This document shows, piece after piece, positions 32,286 to 44,122 of a stretch of DNA of 64,000 nucleotides (its first letter is position 1; each line of letters starts with the position of its first letter). This DNA is from Ascochyta rabiei. Its lineage: Eukaryota; Ascomycota; Dothideomycetes; Pleosporales; Didymellaceae. Where the stretch lies: NCBI RefSeq assembly GCF_004011695.2, contig NC_082413.1, positions 62,001 through 126,000 of the forward strand, read 5' to 3'. A program made the translations under genes and the position numbers. The notes beneath the pieces were generated by a model. The model did not search any database. It saw nothing but the letters and a program-made list of their open reading frames with translations, and was not told where the DNA came from.

Positions 32286-34275
32286 GATAGCAAGTGCGTC
32301 GCGGTGACGGAAGGAGTGAAAAGGTTAGGTATCCGACCTTTGAGAGAATGACTGTGAAGCAAACGTTGGGTGTAGCTTGGGTTCAATGGAGTGTGTACTG
32401 GATGGTGGTTGAAGTATTCCTTCTGCTCAGCTCCGACCATCTCGTCGCTGGCTCTAGATGTGCTGTTAAGCAAGGGAGATTTACATCGTTCGTGGGTAAA
32501 TCAAGCTTTTTAGCAAAGAATGTTAGTTATACGAGCATTCTAGGAGTTGTTCAATGCTCCGCTGTCAATTAATTAGACTTTGCATTCTTTTGCCCAACTG
32601 CCGGCAGCAGTTTGGGCGAGTTGCAGTTAATCGCATTGTGTCAATGCTTTTTTCCACATCCAATACCGCCGACAGTTATTCCAACAGACATTCCTTGCGG
32701 CAGGCGGGCGAAGTCCTGTGGTTCATGACATGTAGTCGTCGGCATCGACTTGCATTCTTCGGCGATATCGTCTGGTTCTGTACACGATTATTGGATGTCA
32801 CCGCCGAGATTTGCCACTGGGCTTATCCCTCGTCAGTCGCTTGAGTAAAAGCTAGAACTAAGGTCAGGACGATACTGCTCCCTATGAACATCCACACATG
32901 TACCCGTAGTCGTGGCGCTCCGACATCTCAGACCAATTTCACGTTGTTGTCGTTGGTAGCGGCCTTTGTCTCCACTCTTCACATTTTATGCACACAGTGC
33001 ACACAGATATCACCAGCAATGCGTCCCACTAGGCTGGGTTGGCTCCTTTTAGGTTACAAGCTTACGAAGAACGTCCTTCGAAGTAGAGCATTAATCGCCA
33101 GGTGGAAGAAGGGGGTAGGTCGTGTTCGTGCTTGTCATCAATCCGGCTCTGCCGTCTCGTTCAAACGCAGCGAGAGAGCCTGCTTTTTCATACACGAGAC
33201 AGTTCTTCTGCCCATTTTGGTGTGCAGACAAATGCCTTGGGTCTGATCTCTGTATTTGCGGCGAAAAACAAGTTTTTTTCCGCAGTCTGTGACATGCTCT
33301 TGCAAAAACGCACCAGGACGGCACTGCCCATCTCACCAGCGGAGTAGTCGAACTCACTGTTAGAACTCCAATTAGGTCTCTGGCCAGGTGAGGCTGTTGC
33401 TCTGATCCGTGTTAACCATTGGTTAAAAAAGCCAGAGTCATCGACCGAGATACCTTGAGCTGATTGACTCTAAGCCCTCGCTCACTTTGATAGAGTTTCT
33501 TTGGTGACAGCCAGTTGTGCGTCCATTCGAAATATCTTGTTTGCGCTCCTACCTTCCTCCCTGAAGAATCCGTAACGTGATGGGCTTCAGACTAGCATCG
33601 AAAGCGACTCATTTTGGATGGGCATTCGATTCGTAAGTCACTTCATATACGCGCCCCACGGCGGACATCGTCTTGTAAATTCCAGCCCGACTATGTCGAG
33701 CCGGCGAGGAGCCCAGCACGGCGCAACAACATCCCCCCATATGTGAAAGAAGTCGGGAAGAGCAGCAGAAGGCTGAAGAGAGTGCATGGTTGCGAAGCAA
33801 AGGGTACAAAAGCACCCTACAGGAACATGGTTCGAAAGTCGAGTCACACAATGTGCCGCTGCATCTTCATGGTCCTGAAGATGCTGACAATCTCGAGGCC
33901 CACAAATGCAGTTTTTCTCAATCCTTTGGCCATGTAACGGTACACGCGCCATGAATCTCTCCATCAGCGCGAGTAAATTGATTTGATGACCGTGTGTTCA
34001 TGACAAAGTCAGACCGCCGGATTGTTGGCAGGGCATATGCGTAGTACGAGTTAGGAATGTATTTAAATCTCACGCTTCAGACCAATGATTTAATTCGAGT
34101 CGCTGTGATACACTACCATGGTACAATTTCCTGCCTGCTATGATGAAAACCTGTCCAGAAACAAAAAATGCAACGCTAAATTAAAGGCTCTACCTCACAC
34201 CCTCCCTTTTCATCCAACGTGTTTTGATGCCTCTTGCCGAATGGCAGCCGTCAAAAGGAATTCCTTAGTCGCATT
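32286..34275. other. Intergenic, about 2 kb, no gene recognised
   Basis: Includes the WSC promoter side. Open frames of about 100 codons exist on both strands (for example 33614-33937 plus and 33638-33964 minus, overlapping each other), none with motifs or plausible splicing. Confidence 0.45.
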
Positions 34276-35634
34276 CTATGACGTAGCGTTGCGAGTCTCG
34301 AGCTTCCGCGGAGCTCGTTTCGGAGCTGGCGTCGAGGTCGACTTGGCGTTGTCGCTCTTCGATGCCAGCTTCCTTGGCTTCCTTCGTTCTCCGTTCGTAG
34401 ATGCAGGTGGCTTGTTCTCCTTGTTGTCTGCAGACAAGGCAGGCTTTGACTGCGTCGGCGCTGATGGCTTGTTGTCTGTCTGCGGCTTCGAAGCTCGTTT
34501 TGGTGGAGAGCTCTTAGGCTCTGCACTCTTTTTGGGGGCCGGTTCTTTGGGCTTAGAGGTGGGTGGTTTTGAGTCTTTCGCCTCTGGCGATGCTTTTGAC
34601 TCAGTGGGCTTCTGTGGTGCAGAAGTGCGTTGAGACTTTCTAGGCTGAGGCTTTGTGTCTTTACGAGAAGCTGCATCTCTTTTCGAAGAAGCGTCGACCT
34701 TGGGAGCCTCTTTAGGAGTGGTGGCTTCTTTCGGTGTCGGTGCCTGTTTGGGTGCAGAGGCCTGGTTTTGTTTGGATGACCGATGCGCATGTCCATCCTG
34801 CTGCGATGCCTGTCTGGCGCTCGGCTTTGTTGGATGGTCTTCCTTCGAACTTTGTCCTCCTCCCATACCCAAGGAGGCTCCCAGGCCGCCCAAACCCATA
34901 GCAGTGCCAGTTTGAGACATCGATGGCATTTTTGGCATTTTGGGCACAGATGGCATCGAAGGTCTCCAACTCGTCATGTCTGACACTGACTGCGACCAAG
35001 ATTGCGGCGCGTCGTCTGGGGCATCGTTCTTCATCTGTTCGAGCTCTTCCTCGCTTGGCGCCTGGGTTTCCTTCGATTGCATGACCATCTTTTCCAATGC
35101 CTTCTTTTGCGCCGGCGTGGACTTCCAGTTTGGAAAGTCGCCTATTACGCCTCGGACACCGTGGCTCGCCATCTGACCAAGATCCCACATGGGACCGTTC
35201 ATCGCACCATAGACCGAACCAATGCCACCACCCAGCAGTCCAGTGACAGTCGACACAGTGCCGCCCACTATCGCTCCTGTAATCTTTCCGAGCGTGACAC
35301 CCGGTTGCACACCCAATCCAGCGCCAGCAGCGAGTCCTTGAAACGTACCGGACTGTGTATACTTGGCTGCCTTGCCAAAAGACTCTGCTTCGATCTCCTT
35401 GTTGATGGCTTTGGCGAGAATCTCCTCTCGGGCATCAGGATCACCCGCCGCGTTGGCTGCCTGCCTCAGCTCCCATGCTTTCTGCGTTGCCTGCAACGCC
35501 ATGCTAGCTGAGACTCCAGCATTCTGCTTGATCTCGCGGTCAGGGATGGGTTGTTGCTTGTTGGCGTTGTTGTTGCCCATTTTGCTATTGGCGTTTGCTT
35601 GTTTCGGTTGTTTCTGTGCTTGTTGTGTCGGCAT
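34276..35634 (-). CDS. Glycine-zipper protein with Lys/Pro/Ser-rich disordered tail, unknown function
   Basis: Single exon, 452 aa. Residues about 40-90 are charged helix (ATQKAWELRQAANAAGD, AREEILAKAINKEIEAESF). Residues about 95-150 form a Gly/Ala-rich zipper (GLAAGAGLGVQPG, ITGAIVGGTVS, LLGGGIGSVYGAM) that could insert in or lie against a membrane. From about 215 on, it is low complexity: PSMPSVPKMPKMPSM, then a tail full of K, P, S, A. The tail's basic character suggests binding to nucleic acid or to acidic partners (inference). I know proteins of this layout only as uncharacterised fungal proteins. No signal peptide. The downstream ATG in the same frame at codon 19 is possible. Confidence 0.75.
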   Translation of the reverse strand: MPTQQAQKQPKQANANSKMGNNNANKQQPIPDREIKQNAGVSASMALQATQKAWELRQAANAAGDPDAREEILAKAINKEIEAESFGKAAKYTQSGTFQGLAAGAGLGVQPGVTLGKITGAIVGGTVSTVTGLLGGGIGSVYGAMNGPMWDLGQMASHGVRGVIGDFPNWKSTPAQKKALEKMVMQSKETQAPSEEELEQMKNDAPDDAPQSWSQSVSDMTSWRPSMPSVPKMPKMPSMSQTGTAMGLGGLGASLGMGGGQSSKEDHPTKPSARQASQQDGHAHRSSKQNQASAPKQAPTPKEATTPKEAPKVDASSKRDAASRKDTKPQPRKSQRTSAPQKPTESKASPEAKDSKPPTSKPKEPAPKKSAEPKSSPPKRASKPQTDNKPSAPTQSKPALSADNKENKPPASTNGERRKPRKLASKSDNAKSTSTPAPKRAPRKLETRNATS

Positions 35635-36602
35635 CTTCTTGTGTTATTGTTGATCCTAAAAGTGAAGTGTGATTGTGCCTACGTCATGTTCAAGGATGCC
35701 GTCGTGGCGCACTCTAGTGTGCCGCCGACAATACCTGTTTCAATGTCAAGTGCGTAGATCGTATTCCCTACACAGATCTTCACGATCGGCCTGCGTGCTA
35801 GGTCCTGATAGGCCGTATGTGTTCTGCCGCATCTGTAGTGATCTCGGAAGCGGCTCATTTAGGGCAGTAGCTCACGAGCATCATTTGGAATGACGACGTA
35901 TACAGAGATACAGGCACGGCCTGCGCTGCACTCTCATCGGTCATTCGACAACGTTCACCGCCGTATTCATGACAATTACAAGCTCCTCGCCCACCTTCAG
36001 TCCTCGGCTGAAAGGAACACAGCCTGTGCAACACCTCTGCAGAACGTGAAGGAGGGAATGTATCGCTCGTGGATGGCTACATCGTAGAAGCCAGTCTCGC
36101 AGCTCTGCAGAACGTAAAGGAGAGAATGCATCGCTCCTGGATGGCTACATCGTAGAAGCCAGTCTTGCAATCTTAGAGTGTGATTAATTCTCAGACAGAC
36201 ATGGAACGCGACAGGCGCACAATAGCGGACAATCTTTAGAAGTTCTCCGTTCATAAACTCGTCGCAGTCAATGACAGTCTTGTGCGCGCACAAAACAGGT
36301 GTGACGTGGTTCGTAGAGTCGATGTGTTGGGCCGCAACTTGTGTGGGATCTTCCATAGGCAAAGCGTACCTGCTGTGTACAATACGAGATTCCTCAAAGT
36401 TCTTTCTTCAGAGGAACACTCTGAAACCGTCGCAGTGTGTAGTTGAGTCTTCCAGTTCCACGGTGGGGAGAAAATTCAGGCAGGGCTTACAGTGACAGTT
36501 GCCCAGTGGGAGATGACTTGACAACACTTGATATTACTCCCTCTAGTCCGACACGCTTCCATACTCGTACAGTCTATTCACGCACGGAGATTACAGTACA
36601 GT
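35635..36602. other. Intergenic with a tandem duplication
   Basis: 970 bp between the head of the glycine-zipper gene and the tail of COQ5. Apart from the 68 bp tandem repeat at 36035-36170, nothing is recognised. Confidence 0.45.
36035..36170. repeat. 68 bp tandem duplication
   Basis: CTCTGCAGAACGTGAAGG at 36035 recurs at 36103 as CTCTGCAGAACGTAAAGG; both units continue through GGATGGCTACATCGTAGAAG to 36170, with about six substitutions between copies. Confidence 0.95.
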
Positions 36603-37608
36603 TTATGCAGGTTTGACGCCCTTGTGTATCGCCGCAATGCCATCAGTCAGGTTCTCGTAGCCCTTGCCGGGTATCAAGAAGCCAGCGTCCCTGATCATAC
36701 CGCTGAACTCCTCCTGGCTGGGGAAACGAGCAATGCTCTCGACCAAGTACTGGTACGAGGCCTTGTCGCCAGCGACCAACTGTCCAATGTAGGGGATCGC
36801 GTTGAACGACCACTGCTGGTAGACGGCGTTGAATAAGGGGTTCTCGACCTTGCTGAATTCGAGACAAGCGAAGACGCCGCCTGGCTTCAGCACCCTGAAG
36901 GCCTCCTTCAGCGCGACATCCTTGTGCGTGAAGTTCCTGATGCCGAAGGCGACGGTGTACAGATCGATCGAGTTGTCAGGGATCATGTCGAGCTTCTCGG
37001 CGTTCGCCTCGACGAACCTCAGGCGCGGCGACCTGGCATAGGGCGTCTGGAGGCTGCGCTTCTTGCCCTCAGCAAGCATGTCCGGGTTGATGTCTGCCAC
37101 GGTGACGTTGGTGTGGGCGTCATTGTTGATGTGCGAGGCGTGGTCGAGCATGCGGAAGGCGATGTCGCCGGTTCCGCCAGCAATGTCGAGGATGTTCCAG
37201 CCCTTGGCATCTGGAGACGAGGACGAGGATGTGAGCGGGTTGCGGCCAGGGTTGAGGTTGCGCACGAAGTGGTCTTTCCACAGGCGGTGGATGCCGAGCG
37301 ACATGAAGTCGTTCATCGAGTCGTACGAAGAGGCGACCGAGGAGAAGACGCCGCGCACTAGGAGGGTCAGCATCCAGGCCGGCTGCCGTAGATCCACTCG
37401 ACGTAGGCTCACCTCGCTGCTCCTTCAGGGCCTCTGCGACCGTCTCGAAGCCAAAGTGCGTCGTCCCATCCTGAGGCGGCGGCGGCGGCGGAGGCGGTTC
37501 CCGGACGCCCCTTGGCGGGGAGGCAGAGAAGGCCCTCACCGGCCGTGGTACCGCGCGTGTCCGCGCGTGCAGCAGTTGCCGCCCCAATGGAAGCCGTGAT
37601 GTCTGCAT
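36603..37608 (-). CDS. COQ5: COQ5, 2-methoxy-6-polyprenyl-1,4-benzoquinol C-methyltransferase, mitochondrial
   Basis: Exons (minus): 37608-37413 and 37357-36603 with a 55 bp intron; 316 aa. It transfers a methyl group from SAM in ubiquinone synthesis on the matrix face of the inner membrane. The N-terminus is Arg-rich and acid-free (MQTSRLPLGRQLLHARTRAV), then FSASPP, as in a mitochondrial presequence, and GFETV leads into the enzyme. UbiE/COQ5 motifs: FSSVASSYDSMNDFMSLGIH, WKDHFV, ILDIAGGTGDIAFRML (SAM motif I), DINPDML, FGIRNFTHKDVAL, FRVLKPGGVFACLEFSKV and YQYLVESIARFPSQEEF. The frame is open upstream with further ATGs (for example at codon -32), so the exact start is open. It is divergent from the E1-alpha gene. 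Confidence 0.93.
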
Positions 37609-37894
37609 GGCGGCGGTGGTCGTGGTGGAGCGCTTGCTTGGCGCGGCTTTTCTTTCGATGATGCGCGCTGGAGTCCGCCGCGCCGCCGCGATGGCACGTG
37701 CCATGCCTGCGGTCCACCCGTCCACGGTCACGCCGTCACGGTCCACGAACGGTTGAACCTGGGGTTTCGGCGTTCGGCTTAGGCGCTGCAGCGACAACCG
37801 AAGCGTTCGGCTTAAGCAGGCCGACGACCGTCCAGCCTGGATAAGAGCAAAGCACGCAAGCCGCCGCACAAACATGTAGCCTCCAGACCCCAAA
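37609..37894. promoter_or_regulatory. Short divergent promoter between COQ5 and branched-chain E1-alpha genes
   Basis: Only 286 bp separate the two start codons, so the genes must share upstream sequence. It is GC-rich and contains two GCGTTCGGCTTA(G/A)GC repeats near 37769-37785 and 37801-37818, possibly a shared factor site (inference). Both products are mitochondrial. Confidence 0.6.
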
Positions 37895-39417
37895 ATGTGC
37901 CTCCGCTACTCTGCGCGCAGGCTGCGACCCAGCACACTCTCCGCCACGAGCGTCCCGCGCAGTGCGCCACGGGCCCCCTCACGGCAGTGCCGAGGCGTTG
38001 CTTCGACCGCGAATGCTGAGAAGTGTGTGCCCATGCAGCACGCGTGATGCCGTGGGAGACACGGCTGACAGCAAGCAGGGTTCTCTTTCCCGGAGCACTG
38101 AACAGCGAGTTCACAAACACGCTCGACTTCCTGCGGCCGTCCAAGTCAAAGGACGCCATATCCACATATCGCTGCTTGGACCAGTATGGCGAGATCATCG
38201 ACCAGAGCGTGGGGGCAGACACGACGGACGAGGAAGCGCTGCAGCTGTACAAGAACATGGTCAAGTGTAGGCCACGCCCGTGCGTCAACCAGGCAAACCA
38301 CAGCTAATCCGCACCAGTGTCCATCATGGACCTCCTCATGTTCGAGGCCCAACGACAAGGCCGGCTTTCATTCTACATGGTCTCTGCCGGCGAGGAAGGC
38401 ATATCGATTGGCGCTGCCAGCGCGCTGCATCCCTCGGACGTCATCTTCACACAGTACCGCGAGAGCGGCGTGTACCTGCAGCGCGGCTTCACCCTCGCCC
38501 AGTTCATGAACCAGCTCTTCGCCAACAGCTCCGACCACGGTCTCGGCCGGAACATGCCCGTTCACTACGGCTCCAAGGAACTCAACATCCACACCATCTC
38601 CTCCACACTGGCAACCCAGATCCCCCACGCGGCCGGCGCAGCCTATGCGCTGAAGCTGCAGAACCAGGGCACCGTCGGCCGTATCGGCGACGCAGGCGCT
38701 GGAGCAGCAGGCGGGAAAGCCGTGGAGCGAGTGGCCGTGTGCTTCTTCGGAGAGGGCGCTGCCAGCGAAGGCGACTTCCACAGTGCGCTCAACATCGCCG
38801 CCACGCGCCAGGTCCCTTGCGTCTTCATCTGCCGCAACAACGGGTACGCGATCAGCACACCGACTTCGGACCAGTACCGTGGCGACGGCATCGCCTCCCG
38901 CGGCGCAGGCTACGGCATCGACACCCTGCGCGTCGACGGCAACGACATCTTCGCCGTCCGGCGGGCGGTGAAAGAAGCGCGGCGCCTGGCGCTCGAAGAC
39001 GGCGGCCGGCCCGTGCTCGTCGAGTGCATGGCCTACCGTGTGGGCCACCACAGCACCTCGGACGACTCGTTCGCGTACCGGCAGCGCGTCGAAGTCGAGG
39101 ACTGGAAGCGCCGCGACAACCCCATCACGCGGCTGCGCAAGTGGATCGAGGGCCGGGGCCTGTGGTCCGACGCGGCCGAGAAGGAGCTGCGCAGCGCCAC
39201 GCGCAAGGAGGTGCTGCGCGCCTTCGAGGACGCCGAGAAGCAGAAGAAGCCGAATATCAAATACGCATTCACCGATGTCTGGGAACACGTTACCGAGGAG
39301 CAGAAGGCGCACGTCGCTGAGATGAACGACATACTGCAGCGCTACCCCAAGGAATACGATCTCGAGGGCTACGAGGGCGGCGCGCAGGGCCTGGAGGAGC
39401 TGTTGGAGAAGCAGTAG
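37895..39417 (+). CDS. 2-oxoisovalerate dehydrogenase E1 subunit alpha, mitochondrial
   Basis: Exons 37895-38022, 38079-38266, 38318-39417 (introns of 56 and 51 bp); 471 aa. With E1-beta it decarboxylates the branched-chain 2-oxo acids from Val, Leu and Ile using thiamine diphosphate. Seen: an Arg-rich presequence (MCLRYSARRLRPSTLS), FYMVSAGEEGISIGAASAL, FTQYRESGVYLQRGF, GRNMPVHYGS, the ThDP motif from GEGAASEGDF to FICRNN, TPTSDQYRGDGI, and the phosphorylation loop YRVGHHSTSDDSFAYR. Compared with the usual family there is a Gly/Ala-rich insertion of about 12-18 residues (GRIGDAGAGAAGGKA) just before the ThDP motif. The second donor (T|GTAGGC) is weak; the exon join there (K-L-S-I-M-D) could be one codon different. 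Confidence 0.92.
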
Positions 39418-40473
39418 CCTAGCGGAGCAAAGCGGCAGTCAGCAAACCCAGTGCCGTACGTCATTTCACGTCAAGGAACTGTGCAACCGGAAGCAACCCA
39501 ATAAAATTCACCTTTCTCCCTCACTGCACACAGCCTCCCTGTCGAGCCCCAAGCGCTTCGACCGCCCAGCCCAGGCACCGCGACGCAATCTTCGCCGTCT
39601 GCTTCCACCACACCCACCCTGCGTGGCGCAACGTGTCCCGCTCACGTAGCCATGTGCACGCGTCTGCGTCTGTCCGTGTCCGTGTCTATTCATCTCAGGC
39701 CGGGGGTAGTGTGTGAGCGTGTGCAAGAGAAAGTCTAGTTCTATTCAATTCCACTTTGTCAACATCTACAACTACAAAAACTATTGCTTATATTCAATGT
39801 TACGTGTTAGTTGTAGTAGAGGATAGTGTACAAAACGCTAGATTGAGTAGTTGACCTAGAAATATTAAAAGAGGGAAATAGATTGTTTACTTCAAGTGTG
39901 AATAGAAATACACAGACGCTTTTTTCTTCTAAGAAGAAAAAACTATGCTAATAAAATAATGTGTATTTACGTTAGCATCCAAGTCTGTAAATATTTCTAG
40001 CCTTGCGTGGTGCGTATGAGCGTGTGCCAAGTGTAGTTAAATTTGACTTGATTTGATGTAACCTGAAAGTATCTATTCAGACCTACATAGGCGTACCGTA
40101 CCGTGCCGTACTGTGCTGTACCTGGTTCTCCGCGCATGGAAGCAGAAGACAGTATGCCAAACGCCTGAAATAAGCAAGCTCGAAACACTACAAGAAGGGA
40201 CACAGATCTGATTTCATGGGAGTGTAGATGGAAATGTACATGCGCCGGTTTCCTACGAGCAGTCATGACCACGCCGTAAACGAGGTGAACGCCGTGCGGA
40301 AGCCCGCAGTAAGTGGACAAACGCTTGCTAAGAACAAGATGGGAAATGAAACAATATGCGTCTGGTGATCGTGCCTGCGTGAGGCACTCGGGAAGCGGAT
40401 ATGCAAAATGCGGTATTTTAGTTCATGGTCGTGAATGTACGTAGGCAAGGCAAGAAGTGTGCGTGTTGCGTGG
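39418..40473. other. Intergenic between convergent genes
   Basis: 1.05 kb joining the 3' ends of the E1-alpha gene and ATG13. Contains an AT-rich stretch (39730-39990) and a short CGTACCGTACCGTGCC-type repeat near 40090-40125. No gene seen. Confidence 0.5.
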
Positions 40474-43267
40474 TCAGCGGCCCCATGGCGACATTCGCCT
40501 CCCGGCGGCAGCAGAGCCTGAGCTGCCTGGCGCTTCTTCGAGACTACGTCGGGATCCACCGGCGCCAATCTCGCTCATCTGGAAGAGCAGGGGCTCGTCG
40601 TCTTCTTGACCCGCGAGACCGCGGCTTGAGAAGCTGTAGCGATTGGGTCGCTCTGTGGAGCTGGTGGCGCCAGACGACGATCCATGGGAGAAGAAGCTGG
40701 TGCGGCCACGAGAGCTGCCTGGGTAAGCCCCGCGCTTAGCGGGCATGTTGGACGATGATGAAGATCGATTGGCACATTGGCCCTGATCGAGAGGATCAAT
40801 CTCCTCGGAGTCCTGGTCGTCTTGAGTGGCGCTGTTGCCTGTCTCACCCTGAGCGAATAAACCGCTCGGCGTCAAGTCCTTTGCCCGACCGGCTTCTGTG
40901 AGCGGTACGCTAGCAGCGCGTCCATAGATATCAGGGTCGTCCTCAGGCAGGTTGCGCTCTCGCTGAGCAACCGAGCTAGATCGACGGGCGTAGTTCCAGG
41001 GTCGAGGCGACGTAGGGATGTCGATAGCATTCGTGCTTGGATCGCCTCCTTCAGTCGTTTCTTGAGGATCGGTCGTGTCATGATCTCGATGAGGCCGGGT
41101 GGATCGACTTCGGCGCGGCCTCGGTTCATACTCGATGATGCTGTTTGCGCTGAGGCGGGAGGGAATGGCTGGTGTGTGAGGTGTGTGGGGTGAAATTGGT
41201 TTCCCTGGAGACGAGGCGGTGGATACTGAGGTACCAGCCACCATGGCGGGAACACTGGAGAGTTGGCGGCTTGAAGACGAAGACGAACGGTGCAACATGG
41301 TAGAAGAAGATACAGAATCCGAGAGCGCTGCGTGAGAGTCCTTGAGACGCTGGTACTTGGACAGCTGAGCCGTGGTCTTCCGCATGACAGACTCTTTGGA
41401 GGCGTTGTCGTTGCGGCTGAAGCTTTTCAGCTCCTTCTTAGCTTCGAGCAATTTCAAGAAGTCGGAGATATTGTCGTCGTCCGACTTGCCCTCCCCGGAG
41501 CTGCCAGCTTCCCCTTCGTTGAGCATGTCAGAGCCGCGCTGTAGTGATGAGGCTACGCTACCCTTACCACTGCTCATGTTGTCATCTTCCGTCTTGCTGC
41601 CGCCGCTGGTGGAGAAGCGGTTCCTACGATGACCAAAACTACTGCTGTACTTGATAGGAGCAGGTCTTGGTGAGCTGGAACCCGAGGAGACAATGGCTGT
41701 TTCATTGGGAAGGGATGGAGTCCTCAGTGCTTGCTGGGGGAGCGCGGTCAATGATGTGCGGTTGCGAGGTTGAAGGAGCGGGTTGAGTGTGCTGGTACGA
41801 CCAAAGGAGCTGCTTGGTCTGCCGAGGGAGCTGCTAGGTGAAGGGAGCGCGGCCGGACCTAGGGCAGGCGACGATGATAAGGAACCAGCTTTAAAGGGCT
41901 GGAATGAGACGGATGTGCGTCGCTGATACGGAGGGACCTCGCCAGAGCGCAGCGAAGATTTCGAGCCTTGAGCGGTGCGATGATTTGGCGGCATCTTCTG
42001 CGGTGGTGACTCGATTGGGGAGGAAGAGGGCATGTCTCGAACGGCGCGAAGAGCAGAGATGGGACTTGTGCCCGTTGGGGGTCCCACCTGATGAAAGGTA
42101 GACAAGCTGCCGTACGCTTGTCCGATGTCAGGTGTCTCTTGCGCATTCAGCTTGTCGACAGGAAGAGAGCCAGGTCGTGCGCCTCGCTGTGATTGCTCAA
42201 AGTACGTATTGTCCAAGCCCATGAACTCGGAACTGAGCAGCGACTCGGAGTCTTCGACACTGAATTCGCAATTTGTGCGGTACTGCACAGATATACGCAG
42301 TGGTCCGACTGGGGAGTGAGAGGGTCCGAAATCCTGGCGGTCGGTGACGGGCTCGTCAGACTGATACAGCGGCATCTCCAGAGTGTCCACGTGGGGGCTC
42401 TTGAAGTCGCCGTTTGTGATGCGGTACGCGAGCTTGAGTGCAGGGTGGTTGGCAGGTTGCTTGGCGATGCTCTTGTAGTACTTGAAAGCAGGGATGAAGC
42501 GGATGTAGGTGTAGAGCGAGCGGAACAGGACGACTGCTTTCTTGTAGACGTTGGGCAACGGATCGGTGAGCTCGGTGGGATGGACCGCGGACTTGTCGCC
42601 CACGTTAATGGTCCAGCGCTCGAGGATGACCTGTGTTGCTTTGCCAGAGCGGGCGGAGCAGGCGTTGTCAAAGGCGCGGGACACGTCCCACCGCTTGCCG
42701 TTCTCGTCGTGTATGACCAGCGACTGCTTGTGACCCAGGCCCTTCATGTCCAGGTAGATCTCGATGCATAGCGGTGGGTGTTGGTCGGCCATGGCGTCCA
42801 TGCCCTTCCAGTCGGTGAGGTCCTGCTGAAGGACGTCGGTGTCATCGAGCACAACGTTGAACTGCAGGGTGAGTTAGCCGGGGTCCGAGGCAAGGCGACT
42901 GGTGGCCACGTACCCACTTGTTTTGCCTGATGGCTCCACTGCTATTGAAGGCCTGTGGCAGTATGACGCGCGAAGAGACGATGGTCAGAGCGGCCTTGGT
43001 GAAGAAGTTCTGACTCGCATTAGTCGGCGGCTCAGGACAAGGCTGCGCGGCGGTACGAACCTGGATGACCTGGTTGACCTTCTGGCTGTTGCGCTGGTCT
43101 GGTGAAGCCATGTCGCCGTCGTCGTCGTCGGGCCCCCTGTCGCTGTATGGGTCCGAGTCGGAGTAGGGCGAGCCGTACCGCTGGTTGTTGGTGCGCGTGG
43201 GGTTGGTCTGGAGGCTGTTGGCGGCGGCGGCGGTGCGGGGCGAGGGGCGCTGGTAGGAAGGCTGCAT
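40474..43267 (-). CDS. ATG13: Autophagy-related protein 13 (ATG13)
   Basis: Exons (minus): 43267-43061, 43009-42914, 42861-40474; introns 51 and 52 bp; 896 aa. ATG13 is the TORC1-regulated adaptor of the Atg1 kinase complex that starts autophagosome formation. The HORMA domain spans roughly residues 70-340: NFFTKAALTIVSSRVILPQA, NKWFNVVLDDTDVLQQDL, ERWTINVGD, YKKAVVLFRSLYTYIRFIPA, LAYRITNGDF, GPLRISVQYRTNCEFSVED. The remainder is a long Ser/Pro-rich disordered region, as in other fungal ATG13 proteins, with likely TORC1/PKA sites and short Atg1/Atg17-binding motifs that I cannot pinpoint. Near its end, ANRSSSSSNMPAKRG and GQEDDEPLLFQMSEIG are typical of the conserved C-terminus. Confidence 0.93.
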
Positions 43268-43622
43268 GGCGCGGGAGGAGTGCTGCAGGAACCGATGCGG
43301 AGGGGATATGGGCGGTGCGGGCTGGGGTGCGGTTATGGACGATGCGGCGAATCCAGCTGAGTGCCGGGAGCCATCACGAGCACAAGCGGCTGGGGTCAGC
43401 AGCGACGGTCAGGGTGTGGTGGTGTGGTGCTGGGCTGGGACGCTCAGGCAACAGCCATGTCGTTGGTCTGCAGGGCGGCGATGGGTGGAGATAAGGCGGT
43501 TGCGCTTGAGCACTTCAGTTGAGCACCCTGGATCCAAGCTACTGCTACCGATGCCGTGGGGGGGCGGCGAGATGCGACCAGCGTGTGTGTGGACGGCAGG
43601 CACACGAGCTATCCAAGATCAA

Positions 43623-43657
43623 AGAGCAGAGAGCAGAGAGCAGAGAGCAGAGAGCAA
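43623..43657. repeat. AGAGCAG heptamer repeat, five units
   Basis: Five consecutive 7 bp units AGAGCAG, the last ending in A; lies 360 bp upstream of the ATG13 start. Confidence 0.95.
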
Positions 43658-44122
43658 AGCCCAAAGAAGGGGAGAGGGTCTGGCGAGCGTTGGGCGTGGG
43701 ACGTGTATCAGGGCGTGTGGAGCTGGAGGTGTGACCGCTGAGCGTGACTCCGGCAGCCGAATGACGATGGCTAGCTCCAGACAAGGGCCCGGCGCTGGTA
43801 GGAAACTGATAAAGACTGCAGTAGAGGAGAAGAGTCGACAAAGCTGTGCAGCTGCAGATGCGTGACGGCTACGGTCTATGGCGCCTTTGAGAACCAAGAC
43901 ACTCCACCGTCCACCGACTCTGGGGAAAGCTGGAGCTCTCTTGGTTGGTGCAAGCTTCTTGGTGCAAGCGTCTTGGTCGGTGCACGGGAGCTTCACCACC
44001 ATCCGGCCTGACCGCCTTGTGCGATAACGAACCTCGAGAGTCGACACGTAGACCAACTTGGACACGTTCGAGCCTTGGACATGTTGCATGTTTGCCTTTG
44101 CGTTTGGCCTGTGAACGTGCTC

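Noticed and set aside
38280..39320. 346-codon plus frame and 314-codon minus frame over the E1-alpha gene
   Set aside because: GC-rich shadow frames of a clearly identified coding sequence.
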